NCBI GenBank assembly: GCA_017398045.1
Contig: JAFQHI010000025.1
Span: forward strand, 124,001 to 188,000
Direction: 5' to 3'
DNA: 64,000 nt
Source of the DNA: Alistipes sp.
GTDB taxonomy: Bacteria > Bacteroidota > Bacteroidia > Bacteroidales > Rikenellaceae
In this document: positions 34,367 to 41,582 of the stretch, piece after piece
How the letters are laid out: each line of letters starts with the position of its first letter
Numbering within the stretch: position 1 is the first letter of the stretch
Made by a program: the position numbers and the translations under genes
The notes under the pieces: model-generated
Database searches by the model: none
What the model saw: the letters and a program-made list of their open reading frames with translations, nothing else
Told to the model about the DNA's origin: nothing

Positions 34367-34815
34367 AACCCTTTGGACGACATAAGATGGAGGAGCCGGC
34401 ACTGACCGCCACGGCCCAAATACAGGTGCGCTTTAGCGAGGTGGACTCGATGCGCATTGTCTGGCATGGCGAGTATGTGCGCTACTTTGAGGATGGACGC
34501 GAGGCCTTTGGGCGTAAATATGCCGGCCTGGGCTACCTCGATATCTATGAGGCGGGCTATACGGCCCCGATTGTGGATTTGAAGCTCCACTACCTGCGCC
34601 CGCTGGCTCTCAACGAGACGGCCATCATCGAGGTGCGCTATCTGCGTGATGAGGCGGCCAAACTCCGCTTCGACTACATCGTAAGGCGCGACAAGGATGG
34701 CGAGATTGCCGCCCTCGGCTCTTCGGTGCAGGTCTTTGTGGACGAGAAGGGCGATTTGTCGCTCAATACCCCCCAATTTTACGAAACATGGAAAGAGAGA
34801 TGGCTGACGAAATAA
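34363..34815 (+). CDS. Acyl-CoA/ACP thioesterase (4HBT hotdog)
   Basis: The 150-residue hotdog protein carries QVRFSEVDSMRIVWHGEYVR (residues 21-40), the 4-hydroxybenzoyl-CoA thioesterase signature with the catalytic Asp and a WHGEYVRYFEDGRE helix. It probably releases or edits stalled acyl chains (ApeK role). Its start overlaps the previous gene by 4 bp (ATGA) and its end overlaps the next ketosynthase gene by 28 bp, so translation is coupled on both sides. Confidence 0.88.
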   Translation: MKPFGRHKMEEPALTATAQIQVRFSEVDSMRIVWHGEYVRYFEDGREAFGRKYAGLGYLDIYEAGYTAPIVDLKLHYLRPLALNETAIIEVRYLRDEAAKLRFDYIVRRDKDGEIAALGSSVQVFVDEKGDLSLNTPQFYETWKERWLTK

Positions 34816-36467
34816 AATCAATCTACCTGGGACCTGCCGCAATGCAGACCGCCCTGGGTAATCGGGAGCAGACCCTGAAGGCCCTCTACGCGGGCGATAC
34901 GGGACTACGCGAGGATAAGCGGTTAGGAATGCCGCTTGGCCGCTTGAAGGAGCAGACCGCTCCGATGGCGGGCGAGAGCCGTTTCGTGTCGCTCGTGGTA
35001 CGTGCCGCCGAGGAGGTGTTACAGCAGGCTCGTCTGGATGGCGAGGATAGCTCCTTGCAGGTGATTCTTTCGACCACGAAGGGTAATATCGAGGCCCTCG
35101 AAGGGGTGAAGGAGGAAATTCCGGAGGAGGCCTTCCTCTACCACTCGGCCGAGCGCGTGCAGGAGCTTCTGGGGGCGGTTCGCGCACCGATTGTCATCTC
35201 GAATGCCTGCATCTCGGGCCTCTCGGCCATGATTGTGGCTCGCCGTCTGATGAAGGAGGGGGTCTGCCGTCACGCGCTGGTGGTGGGTGCCGACCTCGTG
35301 GGCGAGTTTATCGCATCGGGCTTCGCTTCGTTTAAGTCGGTGAGTGAGGCTCCGTGTCGTCCCTACGATGCAGCCCGCAACGGCTTGACCTTGGGCGAAG
35401 CGGTGGGCGCGTTGCTCCTGACGACGGATGAAAAGTTGGCCGACGAAGGGGTGGTGCGTTTCGATGGCGGTGCCGTAACGAACGATGCCAACCATATTTC
35501 GGGTCCCTCGCGCACAGGCGACGGCCTCTATTATGCCATCTCGCAAGCCTTGGAGGAGGCCGGTCTGGAGGCCGAGGCGGTGGGGCTGGTCAATACGCAC
35601 GGCACAGCCACGGTCTATAACGACGAGATGGAGTCGAAGGCCCTCTTTTTGGCCGGTCTGGACCAAACTCCGACCAACAGCCTGAAGGGCTACATCGGCC
35701 ATACGTTGGGTGCGGCCGGTGTCGTGGAGACGATTCTCACGGCCGATGCCCTGCGTTGCGGTAAAGCCGCAGGAACCTACGGTTTTTCCATATCGGGCGT
35801 TCCCTGCCCCATGCAGGTAAGCAGCGAGGTGCAACCCCTCGAAAAGCGCGTAGCGGTCAAGACCGCCTCGGGCTTTGGCGGATGCAATGCTGCTGTGGTG
35901 CTGTCGATGGAGCGCACCGAGGAGCAACCCCTCCGTCCGACGGTGGAGGTGCGCGAAACGGCCTCTTACACCTTGCCTCAAAGCGAGCTGCCCTTTGCCG
36001 AGTTTATTCGTGCGGAGTACCACGCGCTGGGGGAGAAGAATATGAAGTTTTACAAGATGAGCGACCTGGCGAAGGGACTGTATGTAGCCGTTGAGCATCT
36101 TTTGGAGGGTCGTGAGTTGCAGCCGCGCTACACCTCGACCGAGGTGGCGATTGTGCTGGCCAACCGTTCGTCGTCGCTCGAAGCGGACCGCGAACATCAG
36201 CACCTGGTCGATATGCACCCGGCAGAGGGTACCTCGCCGGCCGTGTTTGTCTATACACTGCCCAACGTGGCGACGGGCGAAATCTGCATCCGACATAAGA
36301 TTCAGGGTGATAATACGTTCTTTATAGAGCGCGAGGGGGCTGTTGTGGCCGAGTGCTACGCCCGTATGTTGCTCGAGACGGGGCGTGCGCGTGCCGTCAT
36401 CACGGGACGGGTGGAGAAACTCGACCAAAGTTGGCAGGTAGAACTTAAATTGCTGGAGACGAAATAA
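34788..36467 (+). CDS. Beta-ketoacyl synthase 2 with C-terminal extension domain
   Basis: 559 residues, much longer than the usual 400-420. Residues 1 to about 375 are a ketosynthase with Cys141 (SNACISGLS), His271 (NTHGTATVY) and His305 (GYIGHTLGAAG). Residues 376-559 form an extra domain that resembles the first half of another thiolase-like fold (VAIVLANRSSSLEAD and GDNTFFIEREG), without a cysteine in a nucleophile context. It may be a built-in partner of the synthase. ATG 34788 is used; ATG 34800 would shorten the overlap with the thioesterase gene. An ACP gene follows. Confidence 0.88.
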   Translation: MEREMADEIKSIYLGPAAMQTALGNREQTLKALYAGDTGLREDKRLGMPLGRLKEQTAPMAGESRFVSLVVRAAEEVLQQARLDGEDSSLQVILSTTKGNIEALEGVKEEIPEEAFLYHSAERVQELLGAVRAPIVISNACISGLSAMIVARRLMKEGVCRHALVVGADLVGEFIASGFASFKSVSEAPCRPYDAARNGLTLGEAVGALLLTTDEKLADEGVVRFDGGAVTNDANHISGPSRTGDGLYYAISQALEEAGLEAEAVGLVNTHGTATVYNDEMESKALFLAGLDQTPTNSLKGYIGHTLGAAGVVETILTADALRCGKAAGTYGFSISGVPCPMQVSSEVQPLEKRVAVKTASGFGGCNAAVVLSMERTEEQPLRPTVEVRETASYTLPQSELPFAEFIRAEYHALGEKNMKFYKMSDLAKGLYVAVEHLLEGRELQPRYTSTEVAIVLANRSSSLEADREHQHLVDMHPAEGTSPAVFVYTLPNVATGEICIRHKIQGDNTFFIEREGAVVAECYARMLLETGRARAVITGRVEKLDQSWQVELKLLETK

Positions 36468-36505
36468 ATAGAACGAAAATAATACTTAAATTTAGGAAGA
36501 AAACT

Positions 36506-36760
36506 ATGGAAGCACTGATTCTGGAGCTTAAAAATCATCTGATTGAAGAGTTGAATCTGGAGGATATCACGCCCGAAGATATTGATGCCGAGGCCCCTCT
36601 GTTTGGCGATGGCCTGGGTTTGGATTCGATTGACGCGCTGGAGATTATCCTGATTCTGGAGAAGAACTACGGTGTGCGTCTGGCCAACACGGCCGAGGCC
36701 AAGCCCGTCTTCTATTCGGTCAAGACGTTGGCCGAGTATGTGATGCAGCATCGTAAATAA
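36506..36760 (+). CDS. Acyl carrier protein 2
   Basis: 84 residues, with the attachment serine in GLGLDSIDALEIIL (Ser at about residue 41) and a neighbouring IL-rich helix. It differs clearly from ACP 1, suggesting that one ACP carries the chain under elongation and the other carries the starter or the product. It lies between ketosynthase 2 and ketosynthase 3. Confidence 0.95.
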   Translation: MEALILELKNHLIEELNLEDITPEDIDAEAPLFGDGLGLDSIDALEIILILEKNYGVRLANTAEAKPVFYSVKTLAEYVMQHRK

Positions 36761-36769
36761 TTCCCGAAG

Positions 36770-37948
36770 ATGCGTATTGCCGTCAGCGGATTGGGTGTGG
36801 TGTCGGCCCTCGGTGTGGGGGTGGAGCGCAATTTCGCGGCTTTGGCTGCGGAGCAGACGGGTGTAAGCCCCGCTCCGAGCCTCCTCGAGACGTCCCATCG
36901 ACTGCCCGTTGGTGAGTTGCAGCTCACCAACGAGGAGTTGCACGCGTTGTGTGGTGTCCCTTTCAGTGAACACCTTTCGCGCACCGCGTTGCTTGGCCTG
37001 CTGGCCGTCAGAGAGGCGATGAAGGATGCCCGCCTTCCGCAGGGGTTGCGCGTAGGTCTTGTTTCGGCCACTTCGGTGGGCGGCATGGACCTTACGGAAC
37101 ACTTCTTTCGCTCGTTTGTCGAGGATGATACGACGGGTCGTCTGCGCGATGTGAAGATGCACGATTGTGCCGCCTCGACCGAGGTGATTGCCACATATTG
37201 CGGAATTAAAGGCTATCGCACCACCATCAGCACCGCCTGTTCGTCGTCGGCCAATGCCATTTTGTTGGGCATGAAACTCCTGCGTCACCACCTGCTGGAT
37301 GCCGTAGTCGTGGGAGGAACGGATGCCCTTTCGGCCTTCACGCTCAACGGTTTTCAGTCGCTGATGATTCTCGACAGCGAGCCGTCGCGCCCGTTTGATG
37401 CTTCGCGTCGGGGACTGAATCTCGGTGAAGGGGCGGGCTACGTGGTGCTGCAACGCGAAGGAGAGCTTTCGCACGAGCCGTATTGCTATGTGGCCGGTGC
37501 CGCCAACAGCAACGATGCCCACCACCAAACCGCCTCGTCGGAGGAGGGCGAAGGGGCCTATCGAGCCATGCTGGGGGCCTTGCAGGCGGGCGGTGTTGCC
37601 CCTTCGGAGGTGGATTATATCAACGTCCACGGCACGGGAACGGGCAACAACGACCTCTCGGAGGGACGCGCCATGTGTCGGCTGTTTGGCGATGAGATGC
37701 CTCTGTTCAGCTCCACGAAGGGCTTTACGGGCCATACGCTGGCTGCGGCAGGCGGTATCGAGGCGGTCTTTTCGGTGTTGTCGATTGCCCGCGGGGTGGT
37801 CTATGCCAACCTTCGCTTTCGGGAGCCGATTCCCGAACATGGGCTTTGCCCCGTAGCGCACCATCGCACGGCGTGTGAAATCCGCACCGTGTTGAGCAAT
37901 TCGTTTGGTTTTGGCGGTAACTGTTCGTCGGTACTCTTTACAAAGTAG
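36770..37948 (+). CDS. Beta-ketoacyl-ACP synthase 3 (C-H-H)
   Basis: A 392-residue synthase with the full triad: Cys157 (STACSSSANAI), His287 (NVHGTGTGNND) and His322 (GFTGHTLAAAG). It ends in LSNSFGFGGNCSSVLF. It lies directly upstream of a short Cys-less ketosynthase-like gene (4 bp spacing), the KS-CLF order seen for ApeO-ApeC in E. coli. It is therefore the best candidate for the elongating synthase. Confidence 0.93.
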   Translation: MRIAVSGLGVVSALGVGVERNFAALAAEQTGVSPAPSLLETSHRLPVGELQLTNEELHALCGVPFSEHLSRTALLGLLAVREAMKDARLPQGLRVGLVSATSVGGMDLTEHFFRSFVEDDTTGRLRDVKMHDCAASTEVIATYCGIKGYRTTISTACSSSANAILLGMKLLRHHLLDAVVVGGTDALSAFTLNGFQSLMILDSEPSRPFDASRRGLNLGEGAGYVVLQREGELSHEPYCYVAGAANSNDAHHQTASSEEGEGAYRAMLGALQAGGVAPSEVDYINVHGTGTGNNDLSEGRAMCRLFGDEMPLFSSTKGFTGHTLAAAGGIEAVFSVLSIARGVVYANLRFREPIPEHGLCPVAHHRTACEIRTVLSNSFGFGGNCSSVLFTK

Positions 37949-37952
37949 GCTT

Positions 37953-38762
37953 ATGGTCTGTTATGTCGGAAAATGTTGCACCCATGGCGAGGTGCAAAGC
38001 GAACTGAAAAGCCTGATTCCCGATGCGGGGTTGCGTCGCAGGATGAGCCGCGTGGTGAAGATGGCCGTATCGACGGCTGTCGAGTCGCTGGGCGGTGTGG
38101 CGGAGATTGAACAGGTGGATGCCATCCTGACAGCCACCGGCTGGGGTTGCCTGGCCGATAGCGAGAAGTTTTTGCATAACCTGATTACGGAGCAGGAACA
38201 GCTCCTCAATCCGACCCCCTTCATTCAATCCACCTTCAACACGGTGGGCGGACAGATAGCCCTTTTGGGCCACAACCACGGCTACAACATGACCTATGTC
38301 AATCGCGGTCACAGCTTCGAGGATGCCCTGCTGGATGGTATGATGCGCCTTGCGGACGGGGAGTCGAAGCGCATTTTGTTGGGAGCTTTTGACGAGCTGA
38401 CCCCCACCGTAGAGCGCATCACGGAGCGCATGGGGTGGTGGCGCAACCACCAAAAGGGGGAGGGTGCCGCCTTTATGACCCTGACAGCGGAGCGTGAGGC
38501 GGAGAGTGTGGCTCGCGTCGTAAAGCTCGACTTTCTGCGTGAAGAGCTTTCCGAGGCGGAGCTGCGTAGCCGCTATGCGCTCTCGGAGGAGACGATGATA
38601 CGTTGTTGTGATGAGAAGGAGGTACCTTTCTATCCCACCTTTGCAGCCACGCGCTTTGTTGAGGCGGTGCGTTGCATCGAAAAGGGGGCAAAAGAGGTAC
38701 TCCTATATAATAAATGTATGGGTGACAACCCGACGGTGATGCTGTTGCAATGGCTTGGGTAA
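37953..38762 (+). CDS. Chain-length-factor-like ketosynthase partner (Ketoacyl-synt_2 type)
   Basis: 269 residues, shorter than a whole synthase. It has the family segments TATGWGCLAD (residues 61-70) and TPFIQSTFNTVGGQIAL (88-104), typical of the Ketoacyl-synt_2 group. Where a synthase has its cysteine, it reads TYVNRGHSFEDALLDGM, with no cysteine, so it should not condense on its own. It probably binds synthase 3 and controls chain length or stability. ATG 37953 is chosen because an upstream ATG (37905) would overlap the synthase gene by 44 bp. Confidence 0.85.
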   Translation: MVCYVGKCCTHGEVQSELKSLIPDAGLRRRMSRVVKMAVSTAVESLGGVAEIEQVDAILTATGWGCLADSEKFLHNLITEQEQLLNPTPFIQSTFNTVGGQIALLGHNHGYNMTYVNRGHSFEDALLDGMMRLADGESKRILLGAFDELTPTVERITERMGWWRNHQKGEGAAFMTLTAEREAESVARVVKLDFLREELSEAELRSRYALSEETMIRCCDEKEVPFYPTFAATRFVEAVRCIEKGAKEVLLYNKCMGDNPTVMLLQWLG

Positions 38763-39445
38763 TCTTTCTGTTGGTGCTGGGCGTCATGGGTGCGCTGGTG
38801 TGGGCCTCGGCTTCGATTCGGAGCGGGGTCTATCTAAAGGCGTTGTGCGAAGCCCGGACCGAGGAGCGGAAGGTAGCTCTGACCTTTGATGACGGGCCGG
38901 ACGAGGAGATGACACCGCGCGTGTTGGCCCTCTTACGCCGTTATCGTGCGCAAGCGACCTTTTTTGTGGTGGGTGATAAGGTGCGACAACACCCCGAGTT
39001 GGTGCAGCGCATCTTGGCCGATGGGCATACGCTCGGCAACCATACCTTGAGCCACAACCCCCTTGCGACCCTCTACTCGGTAAGTCGCTACCACGATGAA
39101 CTGTTTTGGGGAGGCGATGTGGTGGAGCGTTTGACGGGACGACGGATGCGCCTTTTTCGACCTCCGTTTGGGGTGACAAATCCCCCGATTGCCAGGGCGG
39201 TGAAGGCGTTGGGGCTGACCTGTATCGGATGGTCGGTGCGCTCGCTCGATACTACGCGCCTCGGACGCGAGCGGGTGTTGCGTCGCATTGAGAAGGGCTT
39301 AAAACCGGGTGCGGTCGTTTTGCTGCACGATAGGTTGCCCGAAAGTGACCGCTTGTTGGAGGAGGTTTTGAAACTTCTTGAAAGAGAGAACTATAAAGCT
39401 GTTACAGTAGATGAACTTTTTGCCATTGAAGCCTATGAAAAATAG
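38750..39445 (+). CDS. Polysaccharide deacetylase (NodB family)
   Basis: 231 residues with an N-terminal membrane anchor (residues 2-20) and the NodB catalytic core: VALTFDDGPDEEM (metal- and base-bearing DDG at about 44-46) and the HTLSHNPL zinc motif (about 103-110), then RLFRPPFGVTN. It would remove N- or O-acetyl groups from glycans at the cell envelope. Overlaps the preceding gene by 13 bp. Its place in the polyene operon is unexplained; it may act on the glycosylated acceptor or the final product. Confidence 0.88.
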   Translation: MAWVIFLLVLGVMGALVWASASIRSGVYLKALCEARTEERKVALTFDDGPDEEMTPRVLALLRRYRAQATFFVVGDKVRQHPELVQRILADGHTLGNHTLSHNPLATLYSVSRYHDELFWGGDVVERLTGRRMRLFRPPFGVTNPPIARAVKALGLTCIGWSVRSLDTTRLGRERVLRRIEKGLKPGAVVLLHDRLPESDRLLEEVLKLLERENYKAVTVDELFAIEAYEK

Positions 39446-40049
39446 CGTGATATGCCTCTTGTCGGCTCTCTTTATGTTGCCGACAGCTTCGGCACAGGAT
39501 GCCGTCACGGCCTTTACGAAAGAGCTGGCCGCAAAGAGTACGGCCATCGAGAGCATCTGTTGTCGTTTCGAGCAGGTGCGTTCGATGCAACTCTTGGCCC
39601 AGGATGTCCGCCTGGAGGGCGATTTTTACTATCTGCGCCCCGAACAGATTTTGCTGGCGTTTGATAATGAGGATTATATCTGCATGACCCAGACCCATTT
39701 TCAGTTGCAGACGGCCGGCATCAAACAGCGTGTGCGGTTGCAGTCGAATCCCATGTTGCGTGAGCTGAACCGTATTCTCTCGGCCGCCATGCGGGGCGAT
39801 GTGGCAACCCTTTCGGCCGGTTTTACCCCGACGGTAAGGGAGGACAAAGACCATTTCGAGGTGGTTTTGAAGCCCTCGAAAGGGCGTATGGCAGCCCACC
39901 TGCAGACCATTACGATGCGTTTCGAACGCGAACATATGTCGCTCGTCGAGTTGCGCATGGAGGAGAAATCGGGTGATGCAACGATGTATCGCTTCCGGTC
40001 GAAACGATTTAACGAAAATATTGATTCACAGATTTTTAATCTCGAATAA
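39435..40049 (+). CDS. LolA-like outer-membrane lipoprotein carrier
   Basis: With ATG 39435 the 204-residue protein has a signal peptide (MKNSVICLLSALFMLPTASA) and a LolA-like half-barrel with the segment CRFEQVRSMQLLAQDV and later RLEGDFYYLRPEQILLAF. LolA carries hydrophobic lipids across the periplasm. In aryl-polyene operons such a protein is thought to ferry the product to the outer membrane. Overlaps the deacetylase gene by 11 bp. It is unlikely to be the housekeeping LolA, because it sits inside this operon. Confidence 0.82.
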   Translation: MKNSVICLLSALFMLPTASAQDAVTAFTKELAAKSTAIESICCRFEQVRSMQLLAQDVRLEGDFYYLRPEQILLAFDNEDYICMTQTHFQLQTAGIKQRVRLQSNPMLRELNRILSAAMRGDVATLSAGFTPTVREDKDHFEVVLKPSKGRMAAHLQTITMRFEREHMSLVELRMEEKSGDATMYRFRSKRFNENIDSQIFNLE

Positions 40050-40050
40050 G

Positions 40051-40404
40051 ATGCCTTTGAAAATCTTTTGTCGTACCCTGTCGTTCGAACGGACATCGGC
40101 CGGATTTACGGCCGAGGTGGAGCTGCGTGCCGACCATCCGGTCTATGAGGGCCACTTTCCCGGGCAACCCGTTGTGCCGGGGGTCTGTACGGTGCGCGTG
40201 GTGCGTGAGCTGACGGCTCGAGCCGTGGGATATGATGTATGGTTTGATACCATCCGCGAGGCCAAGTTCGTTTCGGTATTGATTCCGAGCGAAGGGCTGT
40301 GTATTACGGTGGAGGCTACACTCGCCGGCGAGACCCTGCGTGCCGTCGTGCGTCGCGACGAGCAGGTGGTGTTAAAACTCCAAGCAACCTGGAAAAGGGG
40401 ATGA
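40051..40404 (+). CDS. Hotdog dehydratase-like protein 2 (ApeP-type role)
   Basis: 117 residues with an excellent FabA/FabZ sequence HPVYEGHFPGQPVVPGVC (residues 30-47), which supplies the catalytic His. The acid that follows PG in active FabZ (in the helix of type PGxLxxEAxAQ) is replaced by VRVVRELT, so the active site seems half-formed. It may therefore need protein 1 (33959) to supply the acid. The start follows the LolA-like gene by 1 bp and the end overlaps the glycosyltransferase gene (ATGA). Confidence 0.85.
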   Translation: MPLKIFCRTLSFERTSAGFTAEVELRADHPVYEGHFPGQPVVPGVCTVRVVRELTARAVGYDVWFDTIREAKFVSVLIPSEGLCITVEATLAGETLRAVVRRDEQVVLKLQATWKRG

Positions 40405-41579
40405 ACGAAACAGTGACGACATACTGCGAACGGATGCACGCGCTGGGGTGCATGGTGGTGATTCCGACCTATAACAATGCCGGAACCATTGCCCGTGTCA
40501 TTGCCGACGTGCAGCAATATGCCGACGATATTTTGGTGGTCAATGATGGCTCGACGGATGATACACGCACTATTTTGGAACGTGTGGAGGGCATCCGCAT
40601 CCACTCCTACGACGAGAATCGCGGCAAGGGCCATGCCCTGAAGTGTGGCCTTAAGTTGGCCTACGAGTGGGGCTTTCGCTATGCCATTACGATAGACTCG
40701 GACGGTCAGCACTATGCCGACGATATTCCCCGTTTTATCGAGCGCATCGAGGAGGTCCCCGACAGTCTGTTGATTGGCGCACGTAACCTTGCGGCCGATA
40801 ATATGCCCTCGAAGAACACCTTTGCCAACCGTTTTTCGAACTTTTGGTATCGTGTCGAGACGGGCGAGCGATTGGAGGATACCCAGTCCGGATTCCGCCT
40901 CTATCCGCTTCGTAAGTTGCAACACATTCGCTTCATCACCTCGCGCTATGAATTCGAGGTGGAGATTATCGTGCGAGCCGCCTGGCGCGGTGTGCGGGTC
41001 GAGAACATCCCCATTAAGGTCTATTATCCGCCCCAGGAGGAGCGCGTTTCGCACTTCCGCCCCTTGCGCGATTTTACCCGTATCAGTCTGCTGAACACGG
41101 TGCTGGTACTCTATGCCCTGCTCTTTTACTACCCTTGGCGATTCCTGCGTTCACTCACGCGCGAGCGTATCGCCGACTTCTTCGATCGTCACCTCTGGCA
41201 CGCCGAGGATAGCAACGTCCGTATGGCAGCGGCCATGGGGTGGGGCATCTTTTGCGGCATCATCCCCCTGTGGGGCTACCAGATGATTTTTGCCGTCGCC
41301 ACGGCCCACCTGATGCGGTTGAATAAGGTGGTGGCGTTGGTCTTTTCGAATGTGAGCATCCCGCCGATGATTCCCTTTATCCTCTTCGGCAGCCTTTGGA
41401 TGGGAGCCACGCTGCTGGGCGAGGAGATAGCCTTCTCGTTCCGCGAGGTCGATTTTCAGCTGGTGGCCGATTTCCTGAAGCAATACCTGGTGGGCAGCTT
41501 GGCGTTGGCCACGGTTTTAGGGGTGGCTGTGGCTCTTGTCGGATGGCTTTTGATGGTACTTTGTAAACGCGGTAAATAG
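40401..41579 (+). CDS. GT2 glycosyltransferase fused to DUF2062 membrane domain
   Basis: The 392-residue protein begins with a family 2 glycosyltransferase domain (VVIPTYNNAGTI near residue 19, DDILVVNDGSTDDT, DSDGQHYADD with the metal-binding DxD, then QSGFRLYP). From about residue 250 it turns into a membrane domain of the DUF2062 type with GWGIFCGIIPLWGYQMIF and two or three hydrophobic segments. It could add a sugar to a lipid carrier or to the polyene head. Start codon overlaps the dehydratase stop (ATGA). Confidence 0.9.
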   Translation: MNETVTTYCERMHALGCMVVIPTYNNAGTIARVIADVQQYADDILVVNDGSTDDTRTILERVEGIRIHSYDENRGKGHALKCGLKLAYEWGFRYAITIDSDGQHYADDIPRFIERIEEVPDSLLIGARNLAADNMPSKNTFANRFSNFWYRVETGERLEDTQSGFRLYPLRKLQHIRFITSRYEFEVEIIVRAAWRGVRVENIPIKVYYPPQEERVSHFRPLRDFTRISLLNTVLVLYALLFYYPWRFLRSLTRERIADFFDRHLWHAEDSNVRMAAAMGWGIFCGIIPLWGYQMIFAVATAHLMRLNKVVALVFSNVSIPPMIPFILFGSLWMGATLLGEEIAFSFREVDFQLVADFLKQYLVGSLALATVLGVAVALVGWLLMVLCKRGK

Positions 41580-41582
41580 CTT

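Noticed and set aside
30414..37948. Housekeeping fatty acid synthesis (fabF/fabG) locus
   Set aside because: Ammonia-lyase, CLF-like partner, thioesterase, LolA-like and MMPL genes in the same operon do not fit primary fatty acid synthesis.
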